DNA of 64,000 bases from Candidatus Tenderia electrophaga (GTDB lineage Bacteria > Pseudomonadota > Gammaproteobacteria > Tenderiales > Tenderiaceae). The DNA is taken from NCBI GenBank assembly GCA_001447805.1, contig CP013099.1:558001-622000 (forward strand). Reading direction: 5' to 3'. A model generated the notes under the pieces. The model was not told where the DNA came from and did not search any database. It saw only the letters and a list, made by a program, of their open reading frames with translations. Below are positions 1 through 8,996 of the stretch, one piece after another (positions within the stretch are counted from its first letter, which is position 1; each line of letters opens with the position of its first letter). The translations under genes were made by a program, and so were the position numbers.

Positions 1-621
1 GTCGCCTTGCCGCCTTATGGGCGTAAGCTGCTGATGTTCGAGATGGGCCTGTTTAAGGATTGGTTGCTCGATAAGCAGCTGGGGCTGCGCTTGAGCCCGG
101 GGGTGTGCCAGGAACTGGAGGGAATCTTTATCTATCTGGCGGATCAGGCGCTGGCCCAACCCCGCGTGTGGGTGCACCGCGATTATCATTCACGCAACCT
201 GATGGTCACCGACGTGAATAACCCCGGCGTGCTCGATTTCCAGGACGCGGTGTCGGGACCGCTCAGCTATGATCTGGTGTCGCTGCTCAAGGACTGTTAC
301 ATCCGCTGGCCGCGTGCGCGGGTCGAAGCCTGGGTGAATGAATATTTTGCGCGCTTGGCCGAGGCCGGGCTGGCCGGCACGCTGAGCGCCGAACAGTTGC
401 TGCACTGGGTCGATTTGATGGGGACGCAGCGCCACCTGAAGGCGGCGGGCATTTTCGCCCGCTTAAATAAGCGCGACGCCAAACCGGGCTATTTGCAGGA
501 TATTCCCAGGACGTTGGGGTATGTCTGTGAAGCGGCGCAGTGGCAGCCGCGGTTGCGGCCCTTGGCTGATTTGCTTCAGGAGCGGGTACTGCCCGCGCTG
601 GATGCGTCTTCGCGGTCGTAG
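1..621 (+). CDS. amgK: AmgK-type sugar kinase, 3' part only
   Basis: This is the C-terminal part of an aminoglycoside-phosphotransferase-fold kinase; the 5' end lies outside the window and the frame is open from base 1. The catalytic loop VHRDYHSRNLM (about 170-205) and the metal-binding LDFQDAVSGP (about 232-260) are visible. In the AmgK family this combination phosphorylates the anomeric position of N-acetylmuramate or N-acetylglucosamine for peptidoglycan recycling. The usual partner murU is not in view and may lie upstream. The last 46 bases overlap the convergent pentapeptide-repeat gene. Family membership is well supported; the exact substrate is inferred from the family. Confidence 0.8.
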   Translation, partial: VALPPYGRKLLMFEMGLFKDWLLDKQLGLRLSPGVCQELEGIFIYLADQALAQPRVWVHRDYHSRNLMVTDVNNPGVLDFQDAVSGPLSYDLVSLLKDCYIRWPRARVEAWVNEYFARLAEAGLAGTLSAEQLLHWVDLMGTQRHLKAAGIFARLNKRDAKPGYLQDIPRTLGYVCEAAQWQPRLRPLADLLQERVLPALDASSRS

Positions 622-947
622 CGCATGCGGGTGCCGTGCAGCAGGGACAGTTCGAGTTCGCCGGCCGAAACCTCTTTGGGAAACAGGGCGCCGGAGATTT
701 TGGCGCCGTTGATGCTGGCGCCGCGCAGATTGGCCTCGCTGAAGTCCACCCCCCGCAGGTCGGCCTGGCGGAAATAACAGCCGCTGAAATCGACGCCGGC
801 GGCGTCTACTCCCTTCAAGTCGACGGTGCGAAAATCGCAGTTGGTGAGGTCGAATTTGGCGCCATTGCGCTTCTGGTCGTTGAATTCCTCGATATTGCCG
901 TCACGCAGCAGCCGGTACATCGGGTCATCGGTCTTGATTAAAGGCAT
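576..947 (-). CDS. Pentapeptide-repeat protein
   Basis: A 123-residue protein. Roughly residues 30-90 consist of consecutive A(D/N)LXX-type pentapeptides (for example CDFRTVDLKG, then ADLRGVDFSEANLRG), which fold as a right-handed quadrilateral beta-helix. There is no signal peptide or membrane segment, so it should be cytoplasmic. GAGGTAAG lies about 9 bases before the ATG at 947. The molecular role is unknown; pentapeptide proteins range from DNA mimics to scaffolds. Its 3' end runs into the convergent amgK. It lies 23 bases downstream of the large gene at 971-2818 on the opposite side of its start, so the two are not an obvious operon. Confidence 0.82.
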   Translation of the reverse strand: MPLIKTDDPMYRLLRDGNIEEFNDQKRNGAKFDLTNCDFRTVDLKGVDAAGVDFSGCYFRQADLRGVDFSEANLRGASINGAKISGALFPKEVSAGELELSLLHGTRMRYDREDASSAGSTRS

Positions 948-970
948 GGTGATTTCTTACCTCGTGCGAT

Positions 971-2818
971 TTACTTGAACAGCCGGGACGACTTGCGTTC
1001 TTCCTGGTTGAGGGATGTGGTCTTGAGTTTCTCGGGCGGCTCGACCAGTTCATATTGATATTGGGAAAACGACGTGGTCGACTCCAGCTGGCGTGTCAGT
1101 CGGGCATAGAGAATACGATTGCCCAGGTTGAGCATGATCACTGAGCCGATGTCATATACCGCCGCCGGTGTGACCAAGGTGGTGGGAAACTTTTCCGGGT
1201 CCAGGTCGGGCGCAATCAGGGCGCGGAAGTATTCGCCGCCGGTGCCGACGCCGGCCACCGCCTTGGCGGCCGTGGCACGGGCGTCCTCGGCGATGGTGCG
1301 CACCCCTATGTTGATGTCCTCGTCGACCACTTTCATCCAGCGGATGACGCCGATGGTCCAGCCTTCATCATAGGCGCCGCTGCGCGCCGCCAGCAGTTCG
1401 CCGGTGCGCGCCGGAGGGTTGGTGCGGGTCGGGCAGCTGAGGCCGTAGCCACCCTGATTGGTATTGATGACCTGACAATCGTAGACCTGGTATTCCACCT
1501 TCTCGTTATCGGTGAATTCTTCGATGGTCTGGGCCGAGGTGGCGAAGACCTTAATCCAGATATCCTTCTGGCTTTCCCCCTCGCTGCCTTCGAATATGGA
1601 ACGCCGCGGGTTGTCCAGGTCGCCGCGCAGGTGGTAATCACTGGCCTCGTGTTTCCAAGGCGTGTGCTCCTCCGGGATCAGGGACAGGGAGTCGCTGGTC
1701 AAGTGGGCACTGTCGTGGTCCTGGATCTCCAACTCTTTTTCTTCCGGGGAGAAGGCGCTTTCACCGCTGATGAAGTGATGCGCCAGGGTCAGGCTGCACA
1801 CCACTTGGGTGGGCGTCTGGGTCGGGGTACGGTGGCTCATGCGTTCGCGGCGGATGCCCCAGCTTGTCGACCAGCGGAAATACATGTCGCGCTCCATGCG
1901 CTTGGCGAGGTTGCTGTGCACGGCATTCTTGGTCTGGGTCGCCAGCACCCGGATCTCCTCATTGAGCGTGTTGAGGATGGCCTTGATTTCGAACAGCCGG
2001 CCTTCCTTGGGACGGATTTTGGTCGCGGTGTTGGGTGCGTACAGCGGCGGCGCATCCATGTTCAGGTCGACGAACAGTTGGCCTTCCGGCACGGTTTTAT
2101 TGCCCAGCGGCATGATCTTGCAGCTGGGCGCCCATTCGACCAGGCGCTTATACATCCTCACCGCCTCGCCCTGCATCAAATGATAGGGGTTGGCCAGCGA
2201 CAGCAGAATAATGCGCCGATAGGTGTTGGCGATGGTGGCCGGGGTGGGTTCGTCGCTGGCGTTGAGCGGGCTCAGACGGATATCGTGCAGCTGCTGTCTT
2301 TCGGCGTATAGGTAAAGCTGGTTCAGCTCCATCCAGATATGCGGCGGTTCATCGGCGTATAAGGCATAGGCATCCAGCAGCTGGCGCGCCAAAAAACTCA
2401 TGGCGTAGTAGATGGCCTGGGGCAGTTGCGTGGTGCCGCTGCCGGTGGCCGCCTGTTCTTCCAACAATTCCTGCACGATGATCTTGTAGCCGTAGCTAAG
2501 TTCGGTTTGCAGGTCGTGGATGATGCCGGCACTGCGGCCCTGTTTGGGCGCCAAAGGCAGAGGCATGTTGAGATAGGTGGAGCGTACACTGCTGACCAGA
2601 TCATCCAACAGCGGCAGGATCATGGCCATGATCTGGGTGCGGACATGCAGGTCCAGGGGCGCGCGGTTGAGCGGTTTGAGCAGGTCATGAATCCGGACAC
2701 AGCTCTCGCGCGCATTGGCCAGCGGCAGGGCATCCAGGCTGGCCCTGACCTGAGCGATGCTCGGGTTGATGGTGACGCTCGGGTTGTGCGTGCGCTCAGG
2801 GATACGTAATTTGATCAT
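971..2818 (-). CDS. Conserved gammaproteobacterial protein, possible C-terminal PilZ-like domain
   Basis: A 615-residue soluble protein. I chose the ATG at 2818 (MIKLRIPERT) because GGAG sits about 5 bases upstream; the frame stays open 50 codons further but with no comparable ribosome site. Residues 1 to about 400 look all-helical, with long runs rich in Leu and Gln. The C-terminal third has beta-strand patterning and a stretch resembling a degenerate PilZ core (QVINTNQGGYGLSCP, then WTIGVIRWMK). If real, that end could bind c-di-GMP, but the arginine-rich RxxxR motif of canonical PilZ domains is not evident. I recognise the overall type as a conserved hypothetical of gammaproteobacteria and assign no function. 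Confidence 0.65.
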   Translation of the reverse strand: MIKLRIPERTHNPSVTINPSIAQVRASLDALPLANARESCVRIHDLLKPLNRAPLDLHVRTQIMAMILPLLDDLVSSVRSTYLNMPLPLAPKQGRSAGIIHDLQTELSYGYKIIVQELLEEQAATGSGTTQLPQAIYYAMSFLARQLLDAYALYADEPPHIWMELNQLYLYAERQQLHDIRLSPLNASDEPTPATIANTYRRIILLSLANPYHLMQGEAVRMYKRLVEWAPSCKIMPLGNKTVPEGQLFVDLNMDAPPLYAPNTATKIRPKEGRLFEIKAILNTLNEEIRVLATQTKNAVHSNLAKRMERDMYFRWSTSWGIRRERMSHRTPTQTPTQVVCSLTLAHHFISGESAFSPEEKELEIQDHDSAHLTSDSLSLIPEEHTPWKHEASDYHLRGDLDNPRRSIFEGSEGESQKDIWIKVFATSAQTIEEFTDNEKVEYQVYDCQVINTNQGGYGLSCPTRTNPPARTGELLAARSGAYDEGWTIGVIRWMKVVDEDINIGVRTIAEDARATAAKAVAGVGTGGEYFRALIAPDLDPEKFPTTLVTPAAVYDIGSVIMLNLGNRILYARLTRQLESTTSFSQYQYELVEPPEKLKTTSLNQEERKSSRLFK

Positions 2819-3113
2819 CGAATCTCCACTTGAACGACCAATCTGGCATGGTTTATTGTCTGCATACTCAAGTATATCGGTAAGGCCCACAATAACTTGC
2901 AGCAATATAATCGGGGGAAGATATGGGCGACACCACACATCATTGTACAGGGGGCTAGCATAAACCAATTATGTATGAATCCGAAAGTCGGCTTAGACAC
3001 TGAACCCAAGCCCCGTACCATTGTCTTGGAATACAACGCCGCCGGGCGTTCGCCGCCCCAGGTCCGCAACTGGGGCTCGAATAAAAATAAAATCGCAGCC
3101 ATATCTAAGGAGA

Positions 3114-4187
3114 ATGCCCTTGGCATCCAGATTGACGCAATTCCTCGGCCGCTGGACGGCTGCCGCCTCGCTCTGTCTGAGCGTCGCCGTTTGGGCGCAG
3201 CAAGGCCCGCCCGCCGCCCCGGTGGAAGTCGCCGAGGCCCAGGTGCGCGCCCTGGCGCCGGTGATCTGGGTGGCGGGCACGGTGACCAGCCTGGATGACG
3301 CCAATATCGCCGCCGAAGTGGCGGGACGCCTGGTGACGGTGGCCGACGAGGGCGACCCCCTTGAACGCAATGACGTCCTGGCGCGCCTCGACGATACCCT
3401 GTTCAAGGCCGATGTCGCCGAGGCCCGTGCCGCCGTGGCCAGCGAACAGGCCAATCTGACCTTTTTGCGCCGCGAAGTGGATCGGCTGCAGCGCCTGGCC
3501 AGGCAGAACAATGCCGCCCAGACCCAGCTGGAGCAGACCCTGGCGCAGCGCGACGCCAGCCAGAACAACCTGGAGGCGGCCCGGGCGCGGCTGCAAATCG
3601 CCCAGGAACGCCTCGCGCGCACCGTGCTGCGCGCCCCCTTCGCCGGGGTGGTGGTGCGCCGCGCCAAGCGCGCCGGCGAGTGGGTCAACGGCGGCGACGC
3701 GGTACTGCAGCTGGTGGATACCGAACGCCTGGAGATCGAGACCACCGCGCCGGTGGCGCTGCGCCCATTTCTGAGTCTGGGGCAACGCCTGAAGATCAAG
3801 ACCGATCGTCAGCAGGGCACGGCCACGCTACGCGCCGTGGTGCCGGTGGCCGATGTCCAGTCGCGCCTGTTGCGGCTGCGGCTTGAGATTGCCGGCGGGG
3901 AGTGGCTGGCGGGCCAGCCCGTCAAGGTGGCCCTACCCACGGCCCAGCCGCAGGAGGTGCTGAGCGTGCCGCGCGACGCCTTGGTGCTGCGCCGCGGCGG
4001 CAGTTATCTGTTCAAGGTCAATACCGACACCACGGCGGAGCAGGTGTTTGTCGATGTCGGTATCGCTGACGGTGAATTCATTCAGGTCGGCGGCAACCTG
4101 GACGCCGGTGACCGGGTGGTGATCCGCGGCAACGAACGCCTGCGCCCCGGCCAGCCGGTGCGCGTCAAGGATGGGGCCGCGCAGTGA
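3114..4187 (+). CDS. RND efflux periplasmic adaptor (membrane fusion protein)
   Basis: A 357-residue adaptor that would link an inner-membrane RND pump to an outer-membrane channel. A hydrophobic signal segment ends near VAVWAQQG. It is followed by the lipoyl-like half (AEVAGRLVTVADEGDPLERNDVLARLDD), a coiled-coil hairpin rich in Ala, Gln and Arg (residues about 105-175), and the second lipoyl half (APFAGVVVRRAKRAGEWVNGGD). The start is ambiguous. AAGGAG at 3107-3112 is only one base from the ATG at 3114 but seven from the in-frame TTG at 3120, so the TTG may be the true start. The stop overlaps the GTG of the pump gene (GTGA), indicating translational coupling. Confidence 0.88.
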   Translation: MPLASRLTQFLGRWTAAASLCLSVAVWAQQGPPAAPVEVAEAQVRALAPVIWVAGTVTSLDDANIAAEVAGRLVTVADEGDPLERNDVLARLDDTLFKADVAEARAAVASEQANLTFLRREVDRLQRLARQNNAAQTQLEQTLAQRDASQNNLEAARARLQIAQERLARTVLRAPFAGVVVRRAKRAGEWVNGGDAVLQLVDTERLEIETTAPVALRPFLSLGQRLKIKTDRQQGTATLRAVVPVADVQSRLLRLRLEIAGGEWLAGQPVKVALPTAQPQEVLSVPRDALVLRRGGSYLFKVNTDTTAEQVFVDVGIADGEFIQVGGNLDAGDRVVIRGNERLRPGQPVRVKDGAAQ

Positions 4188-7100
4188 CCCTGACCCGACT
4201 TGCGCTGGGCAACCCGGTGGCGGTTGCGGTGGCCTTTATCCTGGTGGTGCTGTTCGGTCTGATCAGTCTGAGTCGCCTCCCCATCCAGCTCACCCCCGAG
4301 GTGCAGGAGCCGGAGATCAGCATCTCCACCACCTGGCGTGCGGCGGCGCCGGAGGAGGTGGAATCGGAAATCATTGAACCCCAGGAGGACGCCCTGCGCG
4401 GCCTGCCCGGCGCCACCCGCATCCTTTCGGAAGCCAACCGCGGCCAGGGCCGCATCAATCTCACCTTCGCTGTCGGCACCGACATGCGCCGTGCCCTGCT
4501 GGAGGTGATGAGCCGCCTCAACCGGGTGGCGCGCTACCCCGCCGACGCCGACGAGCCGGTGATCAGTTCGGTGGGCGGCGACAGCCGGCCGGTGGCCTGG
4601 TTCATCGTCAAGCCGGTGGCGGGCAACGAGCGCGACATCGCCGGCTATCAGGATTACGTCGAGGAGGTGATTCAGAGCCGCTTCGAGCGCGTGCCCGGCG
4701 TGGCCATGTCCGAGGTACGCGGCGGGCGCGAGAATGAACTGCGCATCACCTTCGATCCTTACAAGGCCGCCAGCCTGGGTATCGAACTGCCCGAGGTGGT
4801 AGAGCTGGTGGGCGCGGAGGACGTTTCCGCCGGTTTCGCCGACGTCGGCAAGCGACGCTACACCCTGCGCTATACCGGCGCCTATGAACCCGGCGACTTC
4901 GACGAGATGATTCTCACCTGGCGCGAGGGCCGGCCGGTGTATCTGCGCGACGTGGCCGAGGTGGATGTGAAAATGGTGGACCGCAGCAGCTTCGTCATCC
5001 AGAACGGCCAGGCCGCCATGGCGGTCAACGCCCACCGCGAGACCGGCGTCAATGTGCTGGAGGTGATGGCGGGCCTGCGGCAGGCGGTGGATGAGCTGCG
5101 TGCCGGGCCGCTCAAGCGCGCCGGTCTGGGCATCGAGCAGGTCTATGATGAGACCGTCTACATCGACAACTCCATCGCCATGGTGGCCAACAACCTGGGA
5201 CTCGGCGTGCTGCTGGCTATTGGCGTATTGTGGTGGTTCTTCCGCAAGTTTCGGGCGACCTTGATGGTGGCCCTGGCCATACCGGCTTGTATCCTCGGTA
5301 GTTTTCTCATCCTGGACGCCGCCGGGCGCACCCTGAATGTCATCTCCCTGGCCGGACTGGCCTTCGCCGTGGGTATGGTGCTGGACGCCGCCATCGTGGT
5401 GCTGGAGAACATCGTGCGGCTGCGCGAACAGGGGGAATCGCCGGAGACCGCCTCGGCCAAGGGCGCCGGGCAGGTGTGGGGGGCGCTGCTGGCCTCCACC
5501 GCCACCACCGTGGCTATCTTCCTGCCGGTGGTATTCTTGGAAGACGAGGCCGGTCAGCTGTTCGCCGACCTGGCCCTGACCATCGCCGTGGCGGTCTGTT
5601 TCTCCTTGCTGGTGGCGCTCACCGTGTTGCCCACTACCGCCATGACCTGGCTCAGGCGCGCCAAGCTGGAGGATCCCCATCATCATTGGTGGGAGGCCAT
5701 GAGCGGCGCCATCATGCGCCTCACGGGACCCGGGCGGCGGCTGATCTGGATCGCCGGGCTGCTCACGGTGCCGCTGATCCTGGTCTATTTCATGATGCCC
5801 AAGGCCGACTACCTGCCCGAGGGCAACCGCAACCTGGTATTCAGTTTCATTAATCCGCCGCCCGGCGCCAACATCGACTACATGGAAGAGGAGATGGGCA
5901 AGCAGGTGGCCGCGTTCATGGCCCCCTACGTGGCCGGTGAACAGCAGCCGCGCGTGGACAATTACTTCTTCGTCGCCTTCGCCAATGGCATGTTCATGGG
6001 CGCGCGCACCGTCGACCCGGCCCGCAGTGGTGAATTGATCCCCTTAATCAACGGCCTTATCGCCAGCTTCCCCGACACCATCGGCTTCGCCTTCAAGGCC
6101 TCCCTGTTCGGCGGCCTGGGCGGTGGGCGCGCCATCGAAATCGACATACAGGGGCGTGATCTGGAGGCCCTGCTGCAGGCCGCGGGGGCCGGCTTCATGG
6201 CGGTGCGCGAGGCCTTCGGTACCATGCCCCGGCCGTTGCCGGGCCTGGAGCTGGCCGAACCCGAACTGCGCCTGCAGCCCAAGGAGCGGCGCATCGCCGA
6301 GGTGGGTTGGGATCGCGGCGACATGGGCGGCATCCTGCGCGCCTTGGGTGACGGCCTGTTCGTGGCCGACTATTTCGATGGCGAGCAGCGCCTCGACGTC
6401 ATCCTGCGCAGCGACAAATGGACCACGCCCGAGGAGTTGGCCGCCTTGCCGCTGGCCACCCCTGCGGGCGGTATCCAGCCGGTGGGTGAACTGGTGGACG
6501 TGGTGCGCACGGCCGGACCCAATCAACTGCGCCGCATCGATCGGCGCCGCACCGTCACCCTGCAGGTGCGGTTGCCCGAGGGCATGTCGGTGGAAGAGGG
6601 CTTGGACCTGATCCAAGCCAAGGTGACCCCTGCCATCGAGGCGGTGCTGCCCGAGGACGGCTTCATCCAATACTCCGGCTCCGCCGACAAGCTCAAAACG
6701 ACTTTGGCCAGCATGAGCGGCGCCTTTCTGCTTGCAATCGCCATCTTGTATCTCTTGATCAGCGCCCTGTTCCGCTCCTTCAAGGACAGCCTGCTGGTGC
6801 TGCTGACCATCCCCCTGGCCACGGTGGGCGGGGTGGCCACCCTGTTCATGATGAACCTGGTGGGCATTAAACAGCCCATGGATCTGCTCACCATGATCGG
6901 CTTCGTCATCCTGCTCGGGTTGGTGGTCAACAACGCCATCCTGCTGGTGCACCAGACCCGCGCCGCCGAGCGCGAGGGACTGGCGCGGCGCGAGGCGGTG
7001 GAGCAGGCGGTGCACCTGCGCTTGCGGCCGATTTTGATGAGTACGCTGACCAGCCTGTTCGGGATGTTGCCGTTGTTGTTAATGCCGGGGGCGGGGACCG

Positions 7101-7219
7101 AGCTGTATCGCGGCCTGGCCGGAGTGATTGTCGGTGGTTTGGCGGTGAGTACCTTGTTTACTCTGATTCTGTTGCCGAGTTTGTTGCGGATTGGGGAGGA
7201 TAAGGTGGTTGGGTCTTGA
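4184..7219 (+). CDS. RND efflux pump, inner-membrane subunit
   Basis: A 1011-residue AcrB-superfamily proton antiporter with a GTG start overlapping the adaptor stop. The N-terminal helix (about residues 10-30), two large periplasmic loops and two blocks of five to six helices (about 335-490 and 840-1000) are visible. The helix bearing GMVLDAAIVVLENI, which carries acidic proton-relay residues, is present near residue 400. A second helix set starts around LLAIAILYLLISALF. The length is typical. No outer-membrane channel or regulator gene accompanies the pair. Substrate cannot be told; it is less close to the multidrug AcrB type than the pump at 10158-13352. Confidence 0.9.
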   Translation: MTLTRLALGNPVAVAVAFILVVLFGLISLSRLPIQLTPEVQEPEISISTTWRAAAPEEVESEIIEPQEDALRGLPGATRILSEANRGQGRINLTFAVGTDMRRALLEVMSRLNRVARYPADADEPVISSVGGDSRPVAWFIVKPVAGNERDIAGYQDYVEEVIQSRFERVPGVAMSEVRGGRENELRITFDPYKAASLGIELPEVVELVGAEDVSAGFADVGKRRYTLRYTGAYEPGDFDEMILTWREGRPVYLRDVAEVDVKMVDRSSFVIQNGQAAMAVNAHRETGVNVLEVMAGLRQAVDELRAGPLKRAGLGIEQVYDETVYIDNSIAMVANNLGLGVLLAIGVLWWFFRKFRATLMVALAIPACILGSFLILDAAGRTLNVISLAGLAFAVGMVLDAAIVVLENIVRLREQGESPETASAKGAGQVWGALLASTATTVAIFLPVVFLEDEAGQLFADLALTIAVAVCFSLLVALTVLPTTAMTWLRRAKLEDPHHHWWEAMSGAIMRLTGPGRRLIWIAGLLTVPLILVYFMMPKADYLPEGNRNLVFSFINPPPGANIDYMEEEMGKQVAAFMAPYVAGEQQPRVDNYFFVAFANGMFMGARTVDPARSGELIPLINGLIASFPDTIGFAFKASLFGGLGGGRAIEIDIQGRDLEALLQAAGAGFMAVREAFGTMPRPLPGLELAEPELRLQPKERRIAEVGWDRGDMGGILRALGDGLFVADYFDGEQRLDVILRSDKWTTPEELAALPLATPAGGIQPVGELVDVVRTAGPNQLRRIDRRRTVTLQVRLPEGMSVEEGLDLIQAKVTPAIEAVLPEDGFIQYSGSADKLKTTLASMSGAFLLAIAILYLLISALFRSFKDSLLVLLTIPLATVGGVATLFMMNLVGIKQPMDLLTMIGFVILLGLVVNNAILLVHQTRAAEREGLARREAVEQAVHLRLRPILMSTLTSLFGMLPLLLMPGAGTELYRGLAGVIVGGLAVSTLFTLILLPSLLRIGEDKVVGS

Positions 7220-7287
7220 GGTAATGACCGGCACTGAAATTTGTTACCAAGCCTGACTATTAGCGTTGTATTCCCTCTCCCCTCTAA

Positions 7288-7600
7288 GGGGGGTGAGGGG
7301 TTAAAATCCAAAAGCCTGCGTTTGTCGCAGGTTTTTTGTTTGTATCGCTCCGCGATGATTGATTTTGATGCGGGGTCTCGCCCCCGCGCGGCGAGGTACT
7401 TTTGTTTCGGCAAAAGTACCCAAAACCATTTTCCCGGCGACTTGCCCCATCAGCAAAAAGCGCTGCTGGGGTTCCCTGCGCTTCTCAGAAATTAAGGGGC
7501 TCTCCAGACAGGCCATCCCTGGCCTGACTGGAGAGTTCGCGCGTCCATGCGCGAACCCTGCCGGGCCTTTCCTTAATTTCCTCCGATGCTCGGCGGCGTC
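7288..7600 (+). repeat. Structured intergenic repeat, copy A (inverted partner at 7725-8037)
   Basis: This about 310-base element begins GGGGGTGAGGGGTTAAAATC and ends TGCTCGGCGGCGTC. It holds ordered hairpins. Stem 7395-7404 pairs with 7411-7420 (GGTACTTTTG/CAAAAGTACC). Stem 7444-7454 pairs with 7462-7471. An outer stem 7489-7497/7571-7579 (AAATTAAGG/CCTTAATTT) encloses hairpins 7500-7514/7521-7535 and 7535-7542/7549-7556. The reverse complement of 7725-8037 shares the linking segments (GTTTGTATCGCTCCGCGATG, GACTTGCC, CCCTG.GCT.CTC) and the same hairpin order with different stem sequences. No credible gene lies in 7220-8195; short open frames there fall inside the hairpins. Confidence 0.85.
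7315..7336 (+). terminator. Rho-independent terminator downstream of the RND pump
   Basis: CCTGCG-TTTGT-CGCAGG is followed by six T residues, about 95 bases after the pump stop. It is also the first hairpin of repeat copy A. The equivalent hairpin in copy B points the other way and faces the end of the TetR gene. Confidence 0.75.
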
Positions 7601-7724
7601 GGACGGGATTGGCGGGCAAGGTTCAAAGACGGTGGTACATCAAGGTTGGAATAGGCGGGTTTTCCAAACTACATAATGATTTCTTCCAACCGGTGGGGCT
7701 AAGGTGGGTTGGAAGATCACGTAT

Positions 7725-8037
7725 GACGCCGCCGAGCACCGCAGCCCATAGCGGGAATAAGCGCTCTTTGTCTGAGCCCGGGAGCGAAAGCGAGTGGGCG
7801 AGTTCTAGAGCGCGCCGCTATGGGCGAGGAGCACAGGGCACCGGATTGGCGCAGTTGGCCAATCCGGCAAGTCATCCGGGCGGCCTTTTCTTTGGTTCGT
7901 TTCTTTTGGCCGCGCAAAAGAAATGAACCCGGCCGCGGTCCGGAAACCGCATCAAAATCAACCATCGCGGAGCGATACAAACTCAAAGAAGCCTGCAAAA
8001 ACGCAGTCCTTTGGATTTTAACCCCTCACCCTAACCC
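7725..8037 (-). repeat. Structured intergenic repeat, copy B (inverted partner of 7288-7600)
   Basis: Read on the minus strand this copy starts with GGGTGAGGGGTTAAAATCCA near 8033 and ends with GCTCGGCGGCGTC at 7725. Its stems are 7894-7908/7915-7929 (GGTTCGTTTCTTTTG against CAAAAGAAATGAACC, one wobble pair), 7841-7850/7858-7867 (CCGGATTGGC/GCCAATCCGG) and the outer stem 7745-7754/7815-7824 (CCCATAGCGG/CCGCTATGGG). Each occupies the same place as a stem in copy A but has different bases. The 120 bases between copies contain GGTTGGAA/TTCCAACC inverted repeats. The stretch 8040-8195 shows nothing I can name. Confidence 0.85.
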
Positions 8038-8195
8038 TTTTATGCTCCGCGAGTACTCCCTTTATGCCCTGCGGGTGCTTGAAGCGGAGAGGGGATCATC
8101 GTGCCAAACTTGAGTTTTCTGAGTGCTTCCTTGGGAGGGCGAGAGGGAACCTCCGGGGCTTCGGCCAGGAGCGAGGCTGTTACCTATCACCCAGC

Positions 8196-8816
8196 CTATT
8201 TTTCAGCCGCCAACCCTTTCAAGTAACAATCAATAATCGGCCCCGCATATTCCGCCAACGGAAACAGCTTCGGCTCCAAGGTCCAATTCACAATCAAACC
8301 GTCCATCAAGGCCAATACCCCCACCGCGGCCTGATGCGGATCCACATGCTCAGGCAACTGCCCCAAGCCTTTAGCCTTGCGCAAGGCCCCCTCCATCATG
8401 CCGATATAACGATGACCGCACTCCAGATGTTTGTCACGGATCTCGGCCATTTCACCGACGTACTCGCATTTGTGCCAGGCGATCTCCAGTACGCGCTGAT
8501 AATGGGGGTCCTGGGTGAGGCGCTCGAGCACGTACATGGCGACACTGCGGGCCCAGTCCAGTGGTTCGCCGGCACGCAGCAGTTCCAGCTCCGCCGCCAT
8601 GGCCTCCCAGGGGGTGATGAGGCGTTCGATCATGGCGTCGAACAGGTCGGCCTTGTTTTTGAAATGCCAGTAAATGGCGCCGCGGGTGACGCCGGCGGCA
8701 GTGGCGATGTGCGCCAGTGAGGTGTGGGAGACCCCCTTGCGGTGGAATACCTCTTCCGCCGCATCGAGGATGCGATTGCGGGTCTCTTGGGCTTCTTCCT
8801 TGGTTTTTCTGGCCAT
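8196..8816 (-). CDS. acrR: TetR-family repressor, AcrR/TtgR type
   Basis: A 206-residue repressor. The N-terminal helix-turn-helix (residues about 10-55, RILDAAEEVFHRKGVSHTSL then GVTRGAIYWHFKNKADLF) closely follows the AcrR/TtgR consensus. The C-terminal ligand domain is helical and of normal length. It is transcribed away from the acrAB-like pair, with the operator in the shared 180-base intergenic region. The expected role is ligand-relieved repression of that pump and of itself. The specific inducers cannot be read from sequence. Confidence 0.92.
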   Translation of the reverse strand: MARKTKEEAQETRNRILDAAEEVFHRKGVSHTSLAHIATAAGVTRGAIYWHFKNKADLFDAMIERLITPWEAMAAELELLRAGEPLDWARSVAMYVLERLTQDPHYQRVLEIAWHKCEYVGEMAEIRDKHLECGHRYIGMMEGALRKAKGLGQLPEHVDPHQAAVGVLALMDGLIVNWTLEPKLFPLAEYAGPIIDCYLKGLAAEK

Positions 8817-8903
8817 GTCGCAGAGTCAGGTTGGGTACCGAGATGATTCAGGATTGCCGAGCGCTTGTTTTATCACGGTAACAAAATTTAACCTATTTTG
8901 AGA

Positions 8904-8931
8904 TTTACATACACATATGTATGTATATACT
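8904..8931 (+). promoter_or_regulatory. acrAB-like promoter with TetR operator in its spacer
   Basis: TTTACA (8904-8909), a 16-base spacer and TATACT (8926-8931) form a sigma-70 promoter. The palindrome TACATACA-CATA-TGTATGTA at 8906-8925 fills the spacer. It resembles the E. coli AcrR operator TACATACA...TGTATGTA. Binding there would block RNA polymerase directly. Confidence 0.85.
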
Positions 8932-8996
8932 CTTGCCCCATTATCAATAAGTTTCATTGCGATTTAGCCGACAATGTCATGCAAGGAATCAGCGTT

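Noticed and set aside
4082-5686. A 534-codon antisense open frame under the first RND pump
   Set aside because: Same reason: low-complexity shadow of a certain gene, no ribosome site.
7359-7998. Several 70-105 codon frames on both strands in the region between the RND pump and TetR
   Set aside because: They are built from the hairpins of the inverted structured repeats and are not independent genes.
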